Shown piece after piece: positions 1 through 5,509 of a stretch of 53,127 nt of DNA. Origin of the DNA: Candidatus Omnitrophota bacterium (lineage in GTDB: Bacteria; Omnitrophota; Gorgyraeia; Zapsychrales; Fredricksoniimonadaceae); the NCBI GenBank assembly GCA_028870995.1, contig JAGWOI010000016.1:1-53127 (forward strand), read 5' to 3'. Positions within the stretch are counted from its first letter, which is position 1. Each line of letters opens with the position of its first letter. The translations under genes and the position numbers were made by a program. The notes beneath the pieces are model-generated. The model saw only the letters and a list, made by a program, of their open reading frames with translations. It was not told where the DNA came from and searched no databases.

Positions 1-2
1 AC

Positions 3-329
3 GTTTTTGGAGAGATGCCCGATAAAATTCTTGTCGAGGTCAACTTGCTTAGTTCAAAATCTCTGATTGACCTTGAGTTTGAAGAGATCATTGATAAATG
101 TTTTGAAATTCTAAAATTTCAAGGAAGGCTTCCTGCTGTTAAGCCCCGTAGCCTCGAGTTGGAAAGAAATCTTGAAGTATATGATTATTTTAAAAAAACT
201 GCCTCTATAAAGAAAACTGCCGATAAATTCTTCAAGAGTGATGATGAAGAAAGTTCTATAAGCAGAACCAAAAAAGTCATAAAAAGAACGGAACAACTTA
301 TAAATAAAGGATATATGGAACTCATCTAG
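3..329 (+). CDS. Hypothetical protein with possible helix-turn-helix, 5' end cut by window
   Basis: The frame is open from the first bases of the window, so this is probably the C-terminal part of a longer protein. The ATG at 15 is a possible start, but the GGAG at 9-12 lies only two bases before it, too close for a ribosome binding site. The visible part is charged and helical; the stretch around TASIKKTADKF followed by SSISRTKKVIKR reads like a helix-turn-helix, so a DNA-binding role is possible but unproven. It lies in the AT-rich element and is followed by a terminator hairpin at 393-426. I do not recognise the family. Confidence 0.55.
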   Translation, partial: VFGEMPDKILVEVNLLSSKSLIDLEFEEIIDKCFEILKFQGRLPAVKPRSLELERNLEVYDYFKKTASIKKTADKFFKSDDEESSISRTKKVIKRTEQLINKGYMELI

Positions 330-392
330 AATTAAAAATCTAATGTAATAGGGGCCCCCATCAGTTCCCTGGATAAAACCTCTCCCCTTGCT

Positions 393-435
393 AAACTCGT
401 TACTAGCAGTTCACAGTAACGAGTTTTCTATTTTT
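393..435 (+). terminator. Rho-independent terminator
   Basis: AAACTCGTTACT (393-404) pairs perfectly with AGTAACGAGTTT (415-426) around a 10-base loop and runs into a T-rich tail to 435. It ends transcription of the partial gene at the left edge and separates it from the SpoVG-like gene that starts at 446. Confidence 0.8.
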
Positions 436-445
436 AGAGGTTTTT

Positions 446-748
446 ATGAATAAGTTAGAAATCAGCGAAATCCAGATTGTCCCAATCAGAGCTCAAAATG
501 GCCTAGTAGCTTTTGCCTCATGTGTCATTAACAAACAGTTCTATATCGGCAATATAGCCATTCATTCAACCTTTAGCGAAGATGAGTTTCGTTTAGTTTA
601 TCCTACCCGTGTCTTAGCCAACAATCGAGCAACTTCTTGTGTGCATCCCATCAACAAAGAAACTGGCGACGCCATGCGTTTTGCTATTTGTAAAGCATTC
701 AAAGAGCTCTTTATCAAATACTCTGATAAGCAATTAAATTTTATATGA
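446..748 (+). CDS. SpoVG-family protein, copy 1
   Basis: A 100-residue protein resembling septation protein SpoVG: an N-terminal beta-hairpin region (ISEIQIVPIRAQNGLVAFAS), the VINKQFYIGNIAIHS strand pair, and the family-typical HPIN motif followed by a C-terminal helix ending in an FKELFIKY-like segment. SpoVG proteins are small nucleic-acid-binding regulators; in phages and plasmids their role is unknown. The start is preceded by AGAGG at 436-440. The stop overlaps the next start by four bases (ATGA, 745-748), so the two are translationally coupled. A second SpoVG-like protein lies at 1148-1414, each paired with a copy of the same small protein. Confidence 0.72.
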   Translation: MNKLEISEIQIVPIRAQNGLVAFASCVINKQFYIGNIAIHSTFSEDEFRLVYPTRVLANNRATSCVHPINKETGDAMRFAICKAFKELFIKYSDKQLNFI

Positions 749-933
749 AAATCAGACCTGAATTTATTCAAGATACGATTAATACCTTCTCACCCTTATA
801 CGAAAGGCTCATAAGCCCTCAAGAAGCTGAAGAAATAATCTTTAATTGTCTCTCTCTTTTAGAAACCCTTGGTAAAAACAAAAAATGTGGAGAAATAAAC
901 TATGAAAACAAACCAACCCCTGTCTCGATGTAG
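745..933 (+). CDS. Small mobile-element protein, paralogue A
   Basis: A 62-residue protein whose first 40 residues align with the product of 985-1176: both read P-x-FI-x-DTI-x-TFSP-x-Y, then RLIS/RLSE, an EEA/EEI helix and a short L-E-x-L/I-GK stretch. Small proteins of this pattern occur in integrative elements of other bacteria, as far as I can recall, with no assigned function. It is coupled by an ATGA overlap to the upstream SpoVG-like gene. The C-terminal tail (KCGEINYENKPTPVSM) is not shared with the paralogue. Function unknown. Confidence 0.6.
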   Translation: MKIRPEFIQDTINTFSPLYERLISPQEAEEIIFNCLSLLETLGKNKKCGEINYENKPTPVSM

Positions 934-984
934 ATCTCCCACTCTTCTACTTAGACAATTAGATAAATTTCACAGGAGGTCATT

Positions 985-1176
985 ATGTCAATTAAACCAT
1001 CTCAAAAATTCATTAATGACACTATTAAAACCTTTAGCCCATATTATAAAAAACGGCTATCGGAAGAAGCAATAGAAATCATAAACAATATGGGACGCCT
1101 TATAGAGCACATAGGGAAAATGTCTCATTCTAAAAAAGGAAAATCAAATGCATCCAATAATAGTAATAAGGATTAA
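985..1176 (+). CDS. Small mobile-element protein, paralogue B
   Basis: A 63-residue paralogue of the 745-933 product, sharing FI-x-DTI-x-TFSP-x-Y and the following acidic helix; the tail is instead lysine- and asparagine-rich (SHSKKGKSNASNNSNKD). It has the best ribosome binding site of the element (AGGAGG at 974-979) and overlaps the start of the second SpoVG-like gene by 29 bases. The repeated pairing of this small protein with a SpoVG-like protein points to a duplicated two-gene unit, with the order inverted in the second copy. Function unknown. Confidence 0.62.
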   Translation: MSIKPSQKFINDTIKTFSPYYKKRLSEEAIEIINNMGRLIEHIGKMSHSKKGKSNASNNSNKD

Positions 1177-1414
1177 AAGAATTACAGACAATGAAAAACT
1201 AAAAGCATTCGTAGACATCGCTGTAGGTGAAATAACCATTAATGGAGTTCGCCTCATGTTTGATCCTGCCGGAGGAGGTTATTGGCCTGGATTGCCTCAG
1301 CAACCCTATAAGGACAAAAGCGGTAACCAGAAATTTGCTCCTATTGTTGAAGTATCAGAGGGGCTTAAGAAACAAATCAAAGAAGCAATAGTAAAAGAAT
1401 ACAATCAAAATTAA
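1148..1414 (+). CDS. SpoVG-family protein, copy 2
   Basis: An 88-residue protein closer to canonical SpoVG than copy 1: IIVIRIKRITDNEKLKAFVDI opens like the SpoVG N-terminal strands, GEITINGVRLMF corresponds to the D-x-F-V-V-x-x-I region, and the C-terminal half ends with ALKKQIKEAIVKEY-like helix typical of the family. The GGGYWPGLPQQPYKDKSGNQKF loop region replaces the usual P-S-K-x-x-x-DG segment. It overlaps the preceding small gene. Sequence-specific nucleic-acid binding is expected from the family; the actual target in the element is unknown. Confidence 0.72.
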   Translation: MHPIIVIRIKRITDNEKLKAFVDIAVGEITINGVRLMFDPAGGGYWPGLPQQPYKDKSGNQKFAPIVEVSEGLKKQIKEAIVKEYNQN

Positions 1415-1418
1415 TAAT

Positions 1419-1521
1419 CTTGAGGGGGAGTCGGAAGGTTCTCCCCTCAAGAGGCCAGACCACGGTCTGCCTCGCCTCCTGCGTTATCAGGGCCTGATCA
1501 ACCCTGACCGTGGGAGGCCTT
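1419..1521. other. Multi-hairpin region before rep, candidate replication origin
   Basis: The 139 bases between the SpoVG-like gene and rep contain three consecutive dyads: 1419-1451 (CTTGAGGGG against CTCCCCTCAAG with one bulge), 1451-1473 (GAGGC-AGACC against GGTCTGCCTC with one bulge) and 1487-1507 (TCAGGG against CCCTGA). CCACGGTC at 1460-1467 can also pair with GACCGTGG at 1506-1513. Such structure directly upstream of a HUH Rep gene fits a double-strand origin or nick site, but a regulatory RNA leader is equally possible. Confidence 0.4.
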
Positions 1522-1553
1522 AATAAAAACCTTCCTGAAAGGCTGGATAATAT

Positions 1554-2384
1554 ATGGACTTCAATGAGAAACGGTTTAGCTATATAGCTAATAAAGATAA
1601 AAAAGCTGAAAGCTTAACTTCACTTGACAAAGATGGGAATAATCGAAACAAACTCAAATGCGCTTGCAGGCCAATGAGCCTCATTGGAGCTAGAGAGTCC
1701 GAGGAACGCTGGCTACATCTTCGGGTATATTGCAAAAGATGGGTTTGCCCCAAATGCGGCCCCCAAAAAGCAAGTAAGCTTAGAAAAGCAATTATTAAAA
1801 AGGCTTCTGAGAAAGATTTAAGACGCCTATTAACCCTTACACTTGATCCGTCAAAGTGTAAGGCTGAAGAGTCAATCCCATATATCAAAAAATGCTGGAA
1901 TAAAATGCGGACTTACCTAAAACGGAAGTTTGGTAAAAATATCTCTTTTATTGCAGTTTTAGAGCTTCAAAAAAGCGGCTATGCTCATTTGCACATATTG
2001 ATCGATAGATATGTTGATCAAGCCTGGGCCTCTGAAGCTTGGCAAGCCATTGGAGGCGGACGGATTGTTCATCTAAGATCTGTGGATATCCACAGGGTAA
2101 CCCATTACCTTTCAAAATACCTCACCAAATCCATGTTCCTTGAGCATTATGGAAAAAACCGCCGTTATACAACCTCAAGAGACCTCACTCTAAAAGATGA
2201 GGATTTAAAGCCAAAAATTAAGACAACTTGGAGACTCTTAAACTGCTCCATAGAAAGCCTCCTTAAAATGGGCGAATTCGAAGCCCTTAATAAGGAAGAA
2301 GATTTTTCAGGGAATTTAAGGAGCTTTGAAACCTTTTTTTCTTTAATTGAAAGATTTGATTTAAAAGATTTTGTTTTGAAATAA
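1554..2384 (+). CDS. Rolling-circle type HUH replication initiator
   Basis: A 276-residue protein with the three motifs of HUH Rep nucleases in order: TLTLDPS near residues 94-100 (motif 1), HLHIL at 145-149 (the metal-binding HUH motif 2) and YLSKYLTK at 185-192 (motif 3, with Tyr185 or Tyr189 as the nicking tyrosine). A cysteine cluster before motif 1 (C36, C38, C60, C65, C68, in CKRWVCPKCG) suggests a zinc-bound N-terminal domain, as seen in Rep proteins of plasmids and ssDNA phages. It would nick an origin and prime rolling-circle synthesis, possibly at the structured region just upstream. The start lacks a strong ribosome binding site. It sits in an integrated element with a serine recombinase, so the element may replicate after excision. 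Confidence 0.8.
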   Translation: MDFNEKRFSYIANKDKKAESLTSLDKDGNNRNKLKCACRPMSLIGARESEERWLHLRVYCKRWVCPKCGPQKASKLRKAIIKKASEKDLRRLLTLTLDPSKCKAEESIPYIKKCWNKMRTYLKRKFGKNISFIAVLELQKSGYAHLHILIDRYVDQAWASEAWQAIGGGRIVHLRSVDIHRVTHYLSKYLTKSMFLEHYGKNRRYTTSRDLTLKDEDLKPKIKTTWRLLNCSIESLLKMGEFEALNKEEDFSGNLRSFETFFSLIERFDLKDFVLK

Positions 2385-2557
2385 ATTCAATTTTTAAAGA
2401 ATTCTGATGATTGCAACATATATGTAACGTTAGGATTTCTTTAAAAATTAAAATATATTTTTGTGTTTTTATTTATTTAAGAATTATTTTTTGTATATTT
2501 TTTATTAATTTTATAAAAATTTATTAACGTAACAAAATATTACGAAAGGAACAAAAA
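2385..2557. other. Extremely AT-rich intergenic region
   Basis: The 173 bases between rep and the zinc-ribbon gene are almost pure A/T in long runs, framed by two short TAACGT words (2424-2430 and 2525-2531). No gene is visible. It must hold the promoter for the zinc-ribbon and recombinase genes and could serve as an unwinding or single-strand origin region; nothing in the sequence decides between these. A ribosome binding site (GAAAGGAA) precedes the ATG at 2558. Confidence 0.4.
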
Positions 2558-2749
2558 ATGGAAAACTATTCTGATTTATTTAGAAATAAAAACTTTCCTT
2601 GCCCTATTTGTAAAAATACAAAAGACATTAGAATTTCAGACAAAGGAAAGCCATATATTATTTGTGATGATTGTGGAATGCAATTATTTGTAAGAAAATC
2701 CACAGGAATTAATCGTATGATAGAATATATTAATTCTTGGTGGAAATAG
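2558..2749 (+). CDS. Small zinc-ribbon protein
   Basis: A 63-residue protein with two CxxC knuckles (CPICKNTKDIRISDKGKPYIICDDCG): Cys15/18 and Cys36/39 can bind one zinc ion in a ribbon fold. The C-terminal part (RMIEYINSWWK) is a short amphipathic helix. Similar short ribbons occur beside recombinases and Rep genes in mobile elements; whether it binds DNA, or acts as a directionality factor for the recombinase, cannot be told. It is preceded by AAAGGAA and ends 29 bases before the recombinase start, so both are likely co-transcribed. Confidence 0.65.
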   Translation: MENYSDLFRNKNFPCPICKNTKDIRISDKGKPYIICDDCGMQLFVRKSTGINRMIEYINSWWK

Positions 2750-2778
2750 CCTTTTATTTTAAAAACGGAGAAAATATA

Positions 2779-4323
2779 ATGAATAAAGCCGTCATATACT
2801 CCCGTGTTTCAAGTAAAGAACAAGACCAAGATGGATTTTCCATCCCTTCTCAAATAAAACTGCTTAAAGATTACGCCTCTAAAAATCAGCTTGAAATTGT
2901 TCGAGAATTTATAGATGTAGAAAGCGCTAAAAAAGCAGGGCGCGAAAATTTTAATTTAATGCTTCAATTTCTTAAGAAAAATCCTCATGTAAAAACCATC
3001 CTTTGTGAGAAGACGGATCGCTTATCCAGAAACTTTAGGGATATTGCTACTTTGGATGACCTCGTAAATCAAACTGGTTTAAACATCATTTTAGTCAAAG
3101 AAAATACCACTATTAATCAGTACTCTAAATCACATGAAAAACTAGTCTTTGGATTTAAAGCCTTAATAGCTAAGAATTATGTTGATAATCTTTCTGAGGA
3201 AACTCGTAAAGGAATGTTGGAAAAGGCCGAGCAAGGTATTTATCCTAGCGGCTCTCCTATTGGCTATAAAATTGACCCTACAAGCCGTCAGCATGTATTT
3301 GATCCTGTAAAGGCACCTTATGTTAAAAAAGCTTTTGAAATGCTCGCTTCCGGCTCCTATTCAATGGAAATGACTTGTGATGTCCTTTATAAGGATGGTT
3401 TAAGGTCTAAAAAAAATACAAGAATGGGTACAGGCGCATTAGACAAGTTTATTCACAATCCTTTTTACTATGGAGCCTTCCGCTTTAAAGAGAAACTTTA
3501 TGCAGGAACTCATCAGCCTCTGATTAGTAAAGAACTCTTTGATCAGACCCATAATACTTTGTCTGCAAAGTATCGTCCCCATATTACCCGAAAGGGCTTC
3601 GCTTTTAATAATCTACTTATTTGCGGAATTTGTGATTGTAGAGTATTAGGAGAGCAAAAGAAAGGTAGATATAACTACTACCATTGCACATTCTCTAAAG
3701 GCCGTCATGCAGAAGTTGGTTATATTCCTGAAAATCGTTTATCGGGTATGTTTGAAGATCATGTCTCTAAAGCCACTATTATTGATCCTATGTATCATTG
3801 GCTCAAGAGGTTGGTTTGGGAAGCTTCTCAGGATAGGGCTAAATTTCAAGATAACAGGCTATCTGCGCTCCAATCTAAATTGAAGCAAGCTGATGAACGT
3901 TTAAGCAAATTAATTGATTTAAGAGTCGATGATAAGATTAATGATGAAATATTTAAAATTAAGAATAATGAACTAACTGAATCCATTGTCGGCCTTAAAG
4001 CACAAATACACGAAGCAGAGAACATTGATCCCAATTTTTATGAAAAAGGAATAAAAACCCTCGAACTCTCTAAATCCTTATATCCTGAATATCTTACGAG
4101 AAATTACGATGGGAAGGCTGAAATTCTAAAAAAGATAGCTTCGAACTACATCATAAATGACGTAACTATATGCCCCACATGGAAAAAGCCCTTCGACCTA
4201 ATGGCCAAAGGGCTCTCTCACTCTATATGGCTCCCCCGCGAGGACTCGAACCTCGGACCCAGTGGTTACGATCTGACTCCGATTACTCGGAGAGTCGGAC
4301 TTTCTCTTCGCCCGGTCGATTAG
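2779..4323 (+). CDS. Large serine recombinase, C-terminus running into tRNA-Asn
   Basis: The start is set at 2779 (MNKAVIYSRVSS), with GGAG at 2767-2770; a frame start at 2737 lies inside the preceding gene and lacks one. The N-terminal resolvase domain holds the catalytic serine in YSRVSS (Ser11) and the KTDRLSRNFRD arginines; the recombinase domain follows, then a zinc ribbon (CGICDCRV...YYHC, about residues 280-305) and a long coiled coil (about 350-415). This is the domain order of phage/ICE large serine integrases. The last ~45 codons are the antisense of a tRNA terminator, tRNA-Asn exon 2 and the end of its intron (WLPREDSNLGPSG), so the stop codon is supplied by the chromosome and would change on excision. 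The element therefore integrates at tRNA-Asn. Confidence 0.88.
   Translation: MNKAVIYSRVSSKEQDQDGFSIPSQIKLLKDYASKNQLEIVREFIDVESAKKAGRENFNLMLQFLKKNPHVKTILCEKTDRLSRNFRDIATLDDLVNQTGLNIILVKENTTINQYSKSHEKLVFGFKALIAKNYVDNLSEETRKGMLEKAEQGIYPSGSPIGYKIDPTSRQHVFDPVKAPYVKKAFEMLASGSYSMEMTCDVLYKDGLRSKKNTRMGTGALDKFIHNPFYYGAFRFKEKLYAGTHQPLISKELFDQTHNTLSAKYRPHITRKGFAFNNLLICGICDCRVLGEQKKGRYNYYHCTFSKGRHAEVGYIPENRLSGMFEDHVSKATIIDPMYHWLKRLVWEASQDRAKFQDNRLSALQSKLKQADERLSKLIDLRVDDKINDEIFKIKNNELTESIVGLKAQIHEAENIDPNFYEKGIKTLELSKSLYPEYLTRNYDGKAEILKKIASNYIINDVTICPTWKKPFDLMAKGLSHSIWLPREDSNLGPSGYDLTPITRRVGLSLRPVD
4183..4214 (-). terminator. Rho-independent terminator of tRNA-Asn
   Basis: On the minus strand AGCCCTTTGGCC pairs over 12 positions (two G-T) with GGTCGAAGGGCT around an ATTA loop (4187-4214) and is followed by TTTTT. 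It lies 14 bases after the tRNA CCA and inside the recombinase frame of the opposite strand, so the mobile element appears to carry the replacement 3' end and terminator for the tRNA. Confidence 0.8.
4228..4268. other. Probable attachment site of the left mobile element (tRNA-Asn 3' end)
   Basis: The AT-rich element with its serine recombinase ends exactly at the 3' half of tRNA-Asn, and base composition changes across this point. tRNA 3' ends are common attachment sites. The crossover cannot be placed precisely because the other junction, which should repeat part of this sequence, lies outside the window. Confidence 0.55.
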
Positions 4324-4476
4324 ACTTAGGGCGGCGGGTGTAAAGTCTCTGCACTTGCCCTCCTCTACCTTACGGTGAGAATGCTAGCTCAGGATTGTCC
4401 GCCATACTTTGTGGCGGATTTCCCTGACTTAGCCCGCTTGTCACTCCAGCGTTTCCGCTAGAGGCTGCTAACTTTA
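4269..4476 (-). ncRNA. Group I self-splicing intron (IC3-like), 208 nt, no ORF
   Basis: The insert breaks the anticodon loop between bases 35 and 36. The core words resemble those of cyanobacterial/plastid tRNA-Leu introns: GTCAGGGAAATCC (P), GGACAATCCTGAGC (Q), AAGTGCAGAGACTT (R) and GAAAGTCCGACTCT (S). The 5' exon end GGCTGT pairs with intron GCAGCC with the expected U-G at the splice site (P1), the adjacent intron GTTA pairs with exon 2 TAAC (P10), and the intron ends in G. These pairings fix both splice sites. It encodes no endonuclease, so if it was mobile the enzyme came from elsewhere. Confidence 0.9.
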
Positions 4477-4503
4477 ACAGCCACTTGCTCTACCTACTGA
4501 GCT

Positions 4504-4517
4504 ACAGGGGAATAAAT
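4504..4517. repeat. 14-bp direct repeat, tRNA-side copy
   Basis: ACAGGGGAATAAAT, identical to 4834-4847. Its first eight bases are the (complement of the) tRNA-Asn 5' end. Confidence 0.8.
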
Positions 4518-4530
4518 CTATATAAAGAGC

Positions 4531-4779
4531 CTAAACTTCTAAAAACATTCTATTCAAATATGCCCGGCCATGACCGGTTTTAAAATAACGTTCTCGCTTC
4601 CTGGCAAACTCTTCGCTTTCGTGTTGTTCAAAATAAATCAGATCGTATGGTCTATTAGACCTGGTAGATTGATTCTTCCCCTCATTGTGTTCTAACAATC
4701 TTTGATCGGGGCTTTTACCAGTAAACCCTACATAACGTTTGCCATTCCCCTTACTTCTTAAAACATAAACATAGTACAT
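4531..4779 (-). CDS. GIY-YIG superfamily nuclease, UPF0213/YhbQ-like
   Basis: An 82-residue single-domain protein. It begins MYYVYVLRSKGNGKRYVGFTG, giving the GIY and YIG equivalents (YVYVLRS...RYVGFT), then RLLEHN with the catalytic arginine and histidine region, YDLIYFEQHES with the metal-binding glutamate in EE(F)A, and the ARKRERYFKTGHGR tail typical of the family. Stand-alone enzymes of this size have poorly known DNA targets. GGGAG in the upstream hairpin is the ribosome binding site. The gene sits between a 14-bp direct repeat at the 5' end of tRNA-Asn, in the same orientation and probably in the same transcript, which suggests a mobile cassette. Confidence 0.85.
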   Translation of the reverse strand: MYYVYVLRSKGNGKRYVGFTGKSPDQRLLEHNEGKNQSTRSNRPYDLIYFEQHESEEFARKRERYFKTGHGRAYLNRMFLEV

Positions 4780-4793
4780 ATTTTAACTGAGCT

Positions 4794-4833
4794 CCCGCCA
4801 AAATGCTTGGCGGGCCCAACACTTCGTGTTGGG
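4794..4833. repeat. Two adjacent perfect palindromes upstream of the GIY-YIG gene
   Basis: 4794-4814 is an 8-bp inverted repeat (CCCGCCAA/TTGGCGGG, five-base loop) and 4815-4833 an 8-bp one (CCCAACAC/GTGTTGGG, three-base loop). They abut with no gap and lie between the direct repeat and the GIY-YIG start, so they belong to the inserted cassette. The first contains the ribosome binding site of the GIY-YIG gene in its stem. They may be recognition structures for insertion or simply a translational control hairpin. Confidence 0.7.
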
Positions 4834-4847
4834 ACAGGGGAATAAAT
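4834..4847. repeat. 14-bp direct repeat, promoter-side copy
   Basis: ACAGGGGAATAAAT, identical to 4504-4517; on the minus strand it contains the sequence of tRNA-Asn bases 1-8, now detached from the rest of the tRNA. Confidence 0.8.
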
Positions 4848-4886
4848 GGTACAAATTGTAAAGAACGAGTCGAAATTGATTTGTTA

Positions 4887-4914
4887 ATTATACTGTAAAA
4901 GTCTCAGAAGTCAA
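4887..4914 (-). promoter_or_regulatory. Sigma70-type promoter for GIY-YIG/tRNA-Asn
   Basis: On the minus strand TTGACT (4909-4914), a 16-base spacer and TATAAT (4887-4892). Transcription would start near 4880. Before the cassette insertion it would have given tRNA-Asn with a leader of about 40 bases. The -35 box lies in the last codons of recR. Confidence 0.7.
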
Positions 4915-5503
4915 CCAATCTGCGGGAGTTCATGGACATGGTCAGCGTTGAGATGTCCACGTACTCCACCGAGGAGCCGACTGGGATGCCTAAGCCAATG
5001 CGGCTGGTTTTGACCCCTAACTTCTTGAGTTCCTTGCCTATATACAGGGCCGTCATCTCGCCTTCGGCATCGGGGTCGGTGGCGATCACGACCTCCGCAA
5101 TCCCCTCATCCTTGATGCGGTCCATGAGCTTGGGCAGATTCAGATCATCCGGCCCCCGGCCTTCTGCGGGCGAAATGTGGCCCAGCAGCACATAATAAAG
5201 ACCGCGGTAACTGCCGGTGCGCTCAATGGCGAGCAAATCCTTGGGGCTTTCCACCACACAAATGATCTTTTTATCGCGGCTGCCATCGGCGCAGATAAGA
5301 CAGAGTTCCTGCTCGCTTAGATGATTGCACCGCTTGCAAAAACGCAAGCCTTCCTTTAACTGCTGAATATTGTCGGCCAGGGCCTTGACCTCCTGCGCGT
5401 CCTGGGCCAGCATCCAATAGATGATGCGCTCGGCGCTGCGGCGGCCGATGCCGGGAAGCTTACTCAACCTCTCAATTAAGTTCTCGATGAGTTTTGGGTA
5501 CAT
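4904..5503 (-). CDS. recR: Recombination mediator RecR
   Basis: A 199-residue RecR of normal length, which with RecF/RecO loads RecA at gaps in damaged DNA. Visible in order: the helix-hairpin-helix LPGIGRRSA (16-24), a four-cysteine zinc finger (C56, C59, C68, C71 in CKRCNHLSEQELCLIC), a Toprim domain with VVESPKDLLAIE and the ATDPDAEGE acidic motif near residue 141, and the C-terminal IGLGIPVGSSVEYVDISTL segment. It begins seven bases after dnaX. The usual ybaB gene between dnaX and recR is missing. No Shine-Dalgarno is visible, so translation is probably coupled to dnaX. Confidence 0.95.
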   Translation of the reverse strand: MYPKLIENLIERLSKLPGIGRRSAERIIYWMLAQDAQEVKALADNIQQLKEGLRFCKRCNHLSEQELCLICADGSRDKKIICVVESPKDLLAIERTGSYRGLYYVLLGHISPAEGRGPDDLNLPKLMDRIKDEGIAEVVIATDPDAEGEMTALYIGKELKKLGVKTSRIGLGIPVGSSVEYVDISTLTMSMNSRRLVDF

Positions 5504-5509
5504 GGCTTA

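Larger units (their letters stand above)
4228..4511 (-). tRNA. tRNA-Asn(GUU), interrupted by a group I intron
   Basis: Exon 1 (4477-4511) gives the acceptor 5' strand TCCCCTG, D-arm GCTC...GAGC and the anticodon-stem strand AGTGG with loop CTGT; exon 2 (4228-4268) gives TAA, CCACT, a GGGTC variable loop, the T-arm CGAGG-TTCGAGT-CCTCG, the acceptor strand CGGGGGA, discriminator G and an encoded CCA. Joined, the loop is CTGTTAA, anticodon GTT, i.e. asparagine; all stems pair, with one G-T in the acceptor. The gene is probably read from the promoter at 4887-4914 through a GIY-YIG gene inserted at its 5' end, and ends at the hairpin at 4187-4214. A mobile element abuts its 3' end. Confidence 0.9.
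4504..4847 (-). mobile_element. GIY-YIG cassette inserted at the 5' end of tRNA-Asn
   Basis: The 14-base sequence ACAGGGGAATAAAT occurs at 4504-4517, where it covers tRNA-Asn bases 1-8 and six bases upstream, and again at 4834-4847 beyond the GIY-YIG gene. Between the copies lie the 82-residue GIY-YIG gene and two perfect palindromes. Removing one repeat plus the insert (330 bp) restores a short leader from the strong promoter at 4887-4914 straight to the tRNA. The direct repeat therefore looks like a target duplication made by an inserted cassette. Confidence 0.62.

Noticed and set aside
2737-2778. Earlier start of the serine recombinase
   Set aside because: Overlaps the zinc-ribbon gene, has no ribosome binding site, and the conserved N-terminus is MNKAVIYSRVSS at 2779.
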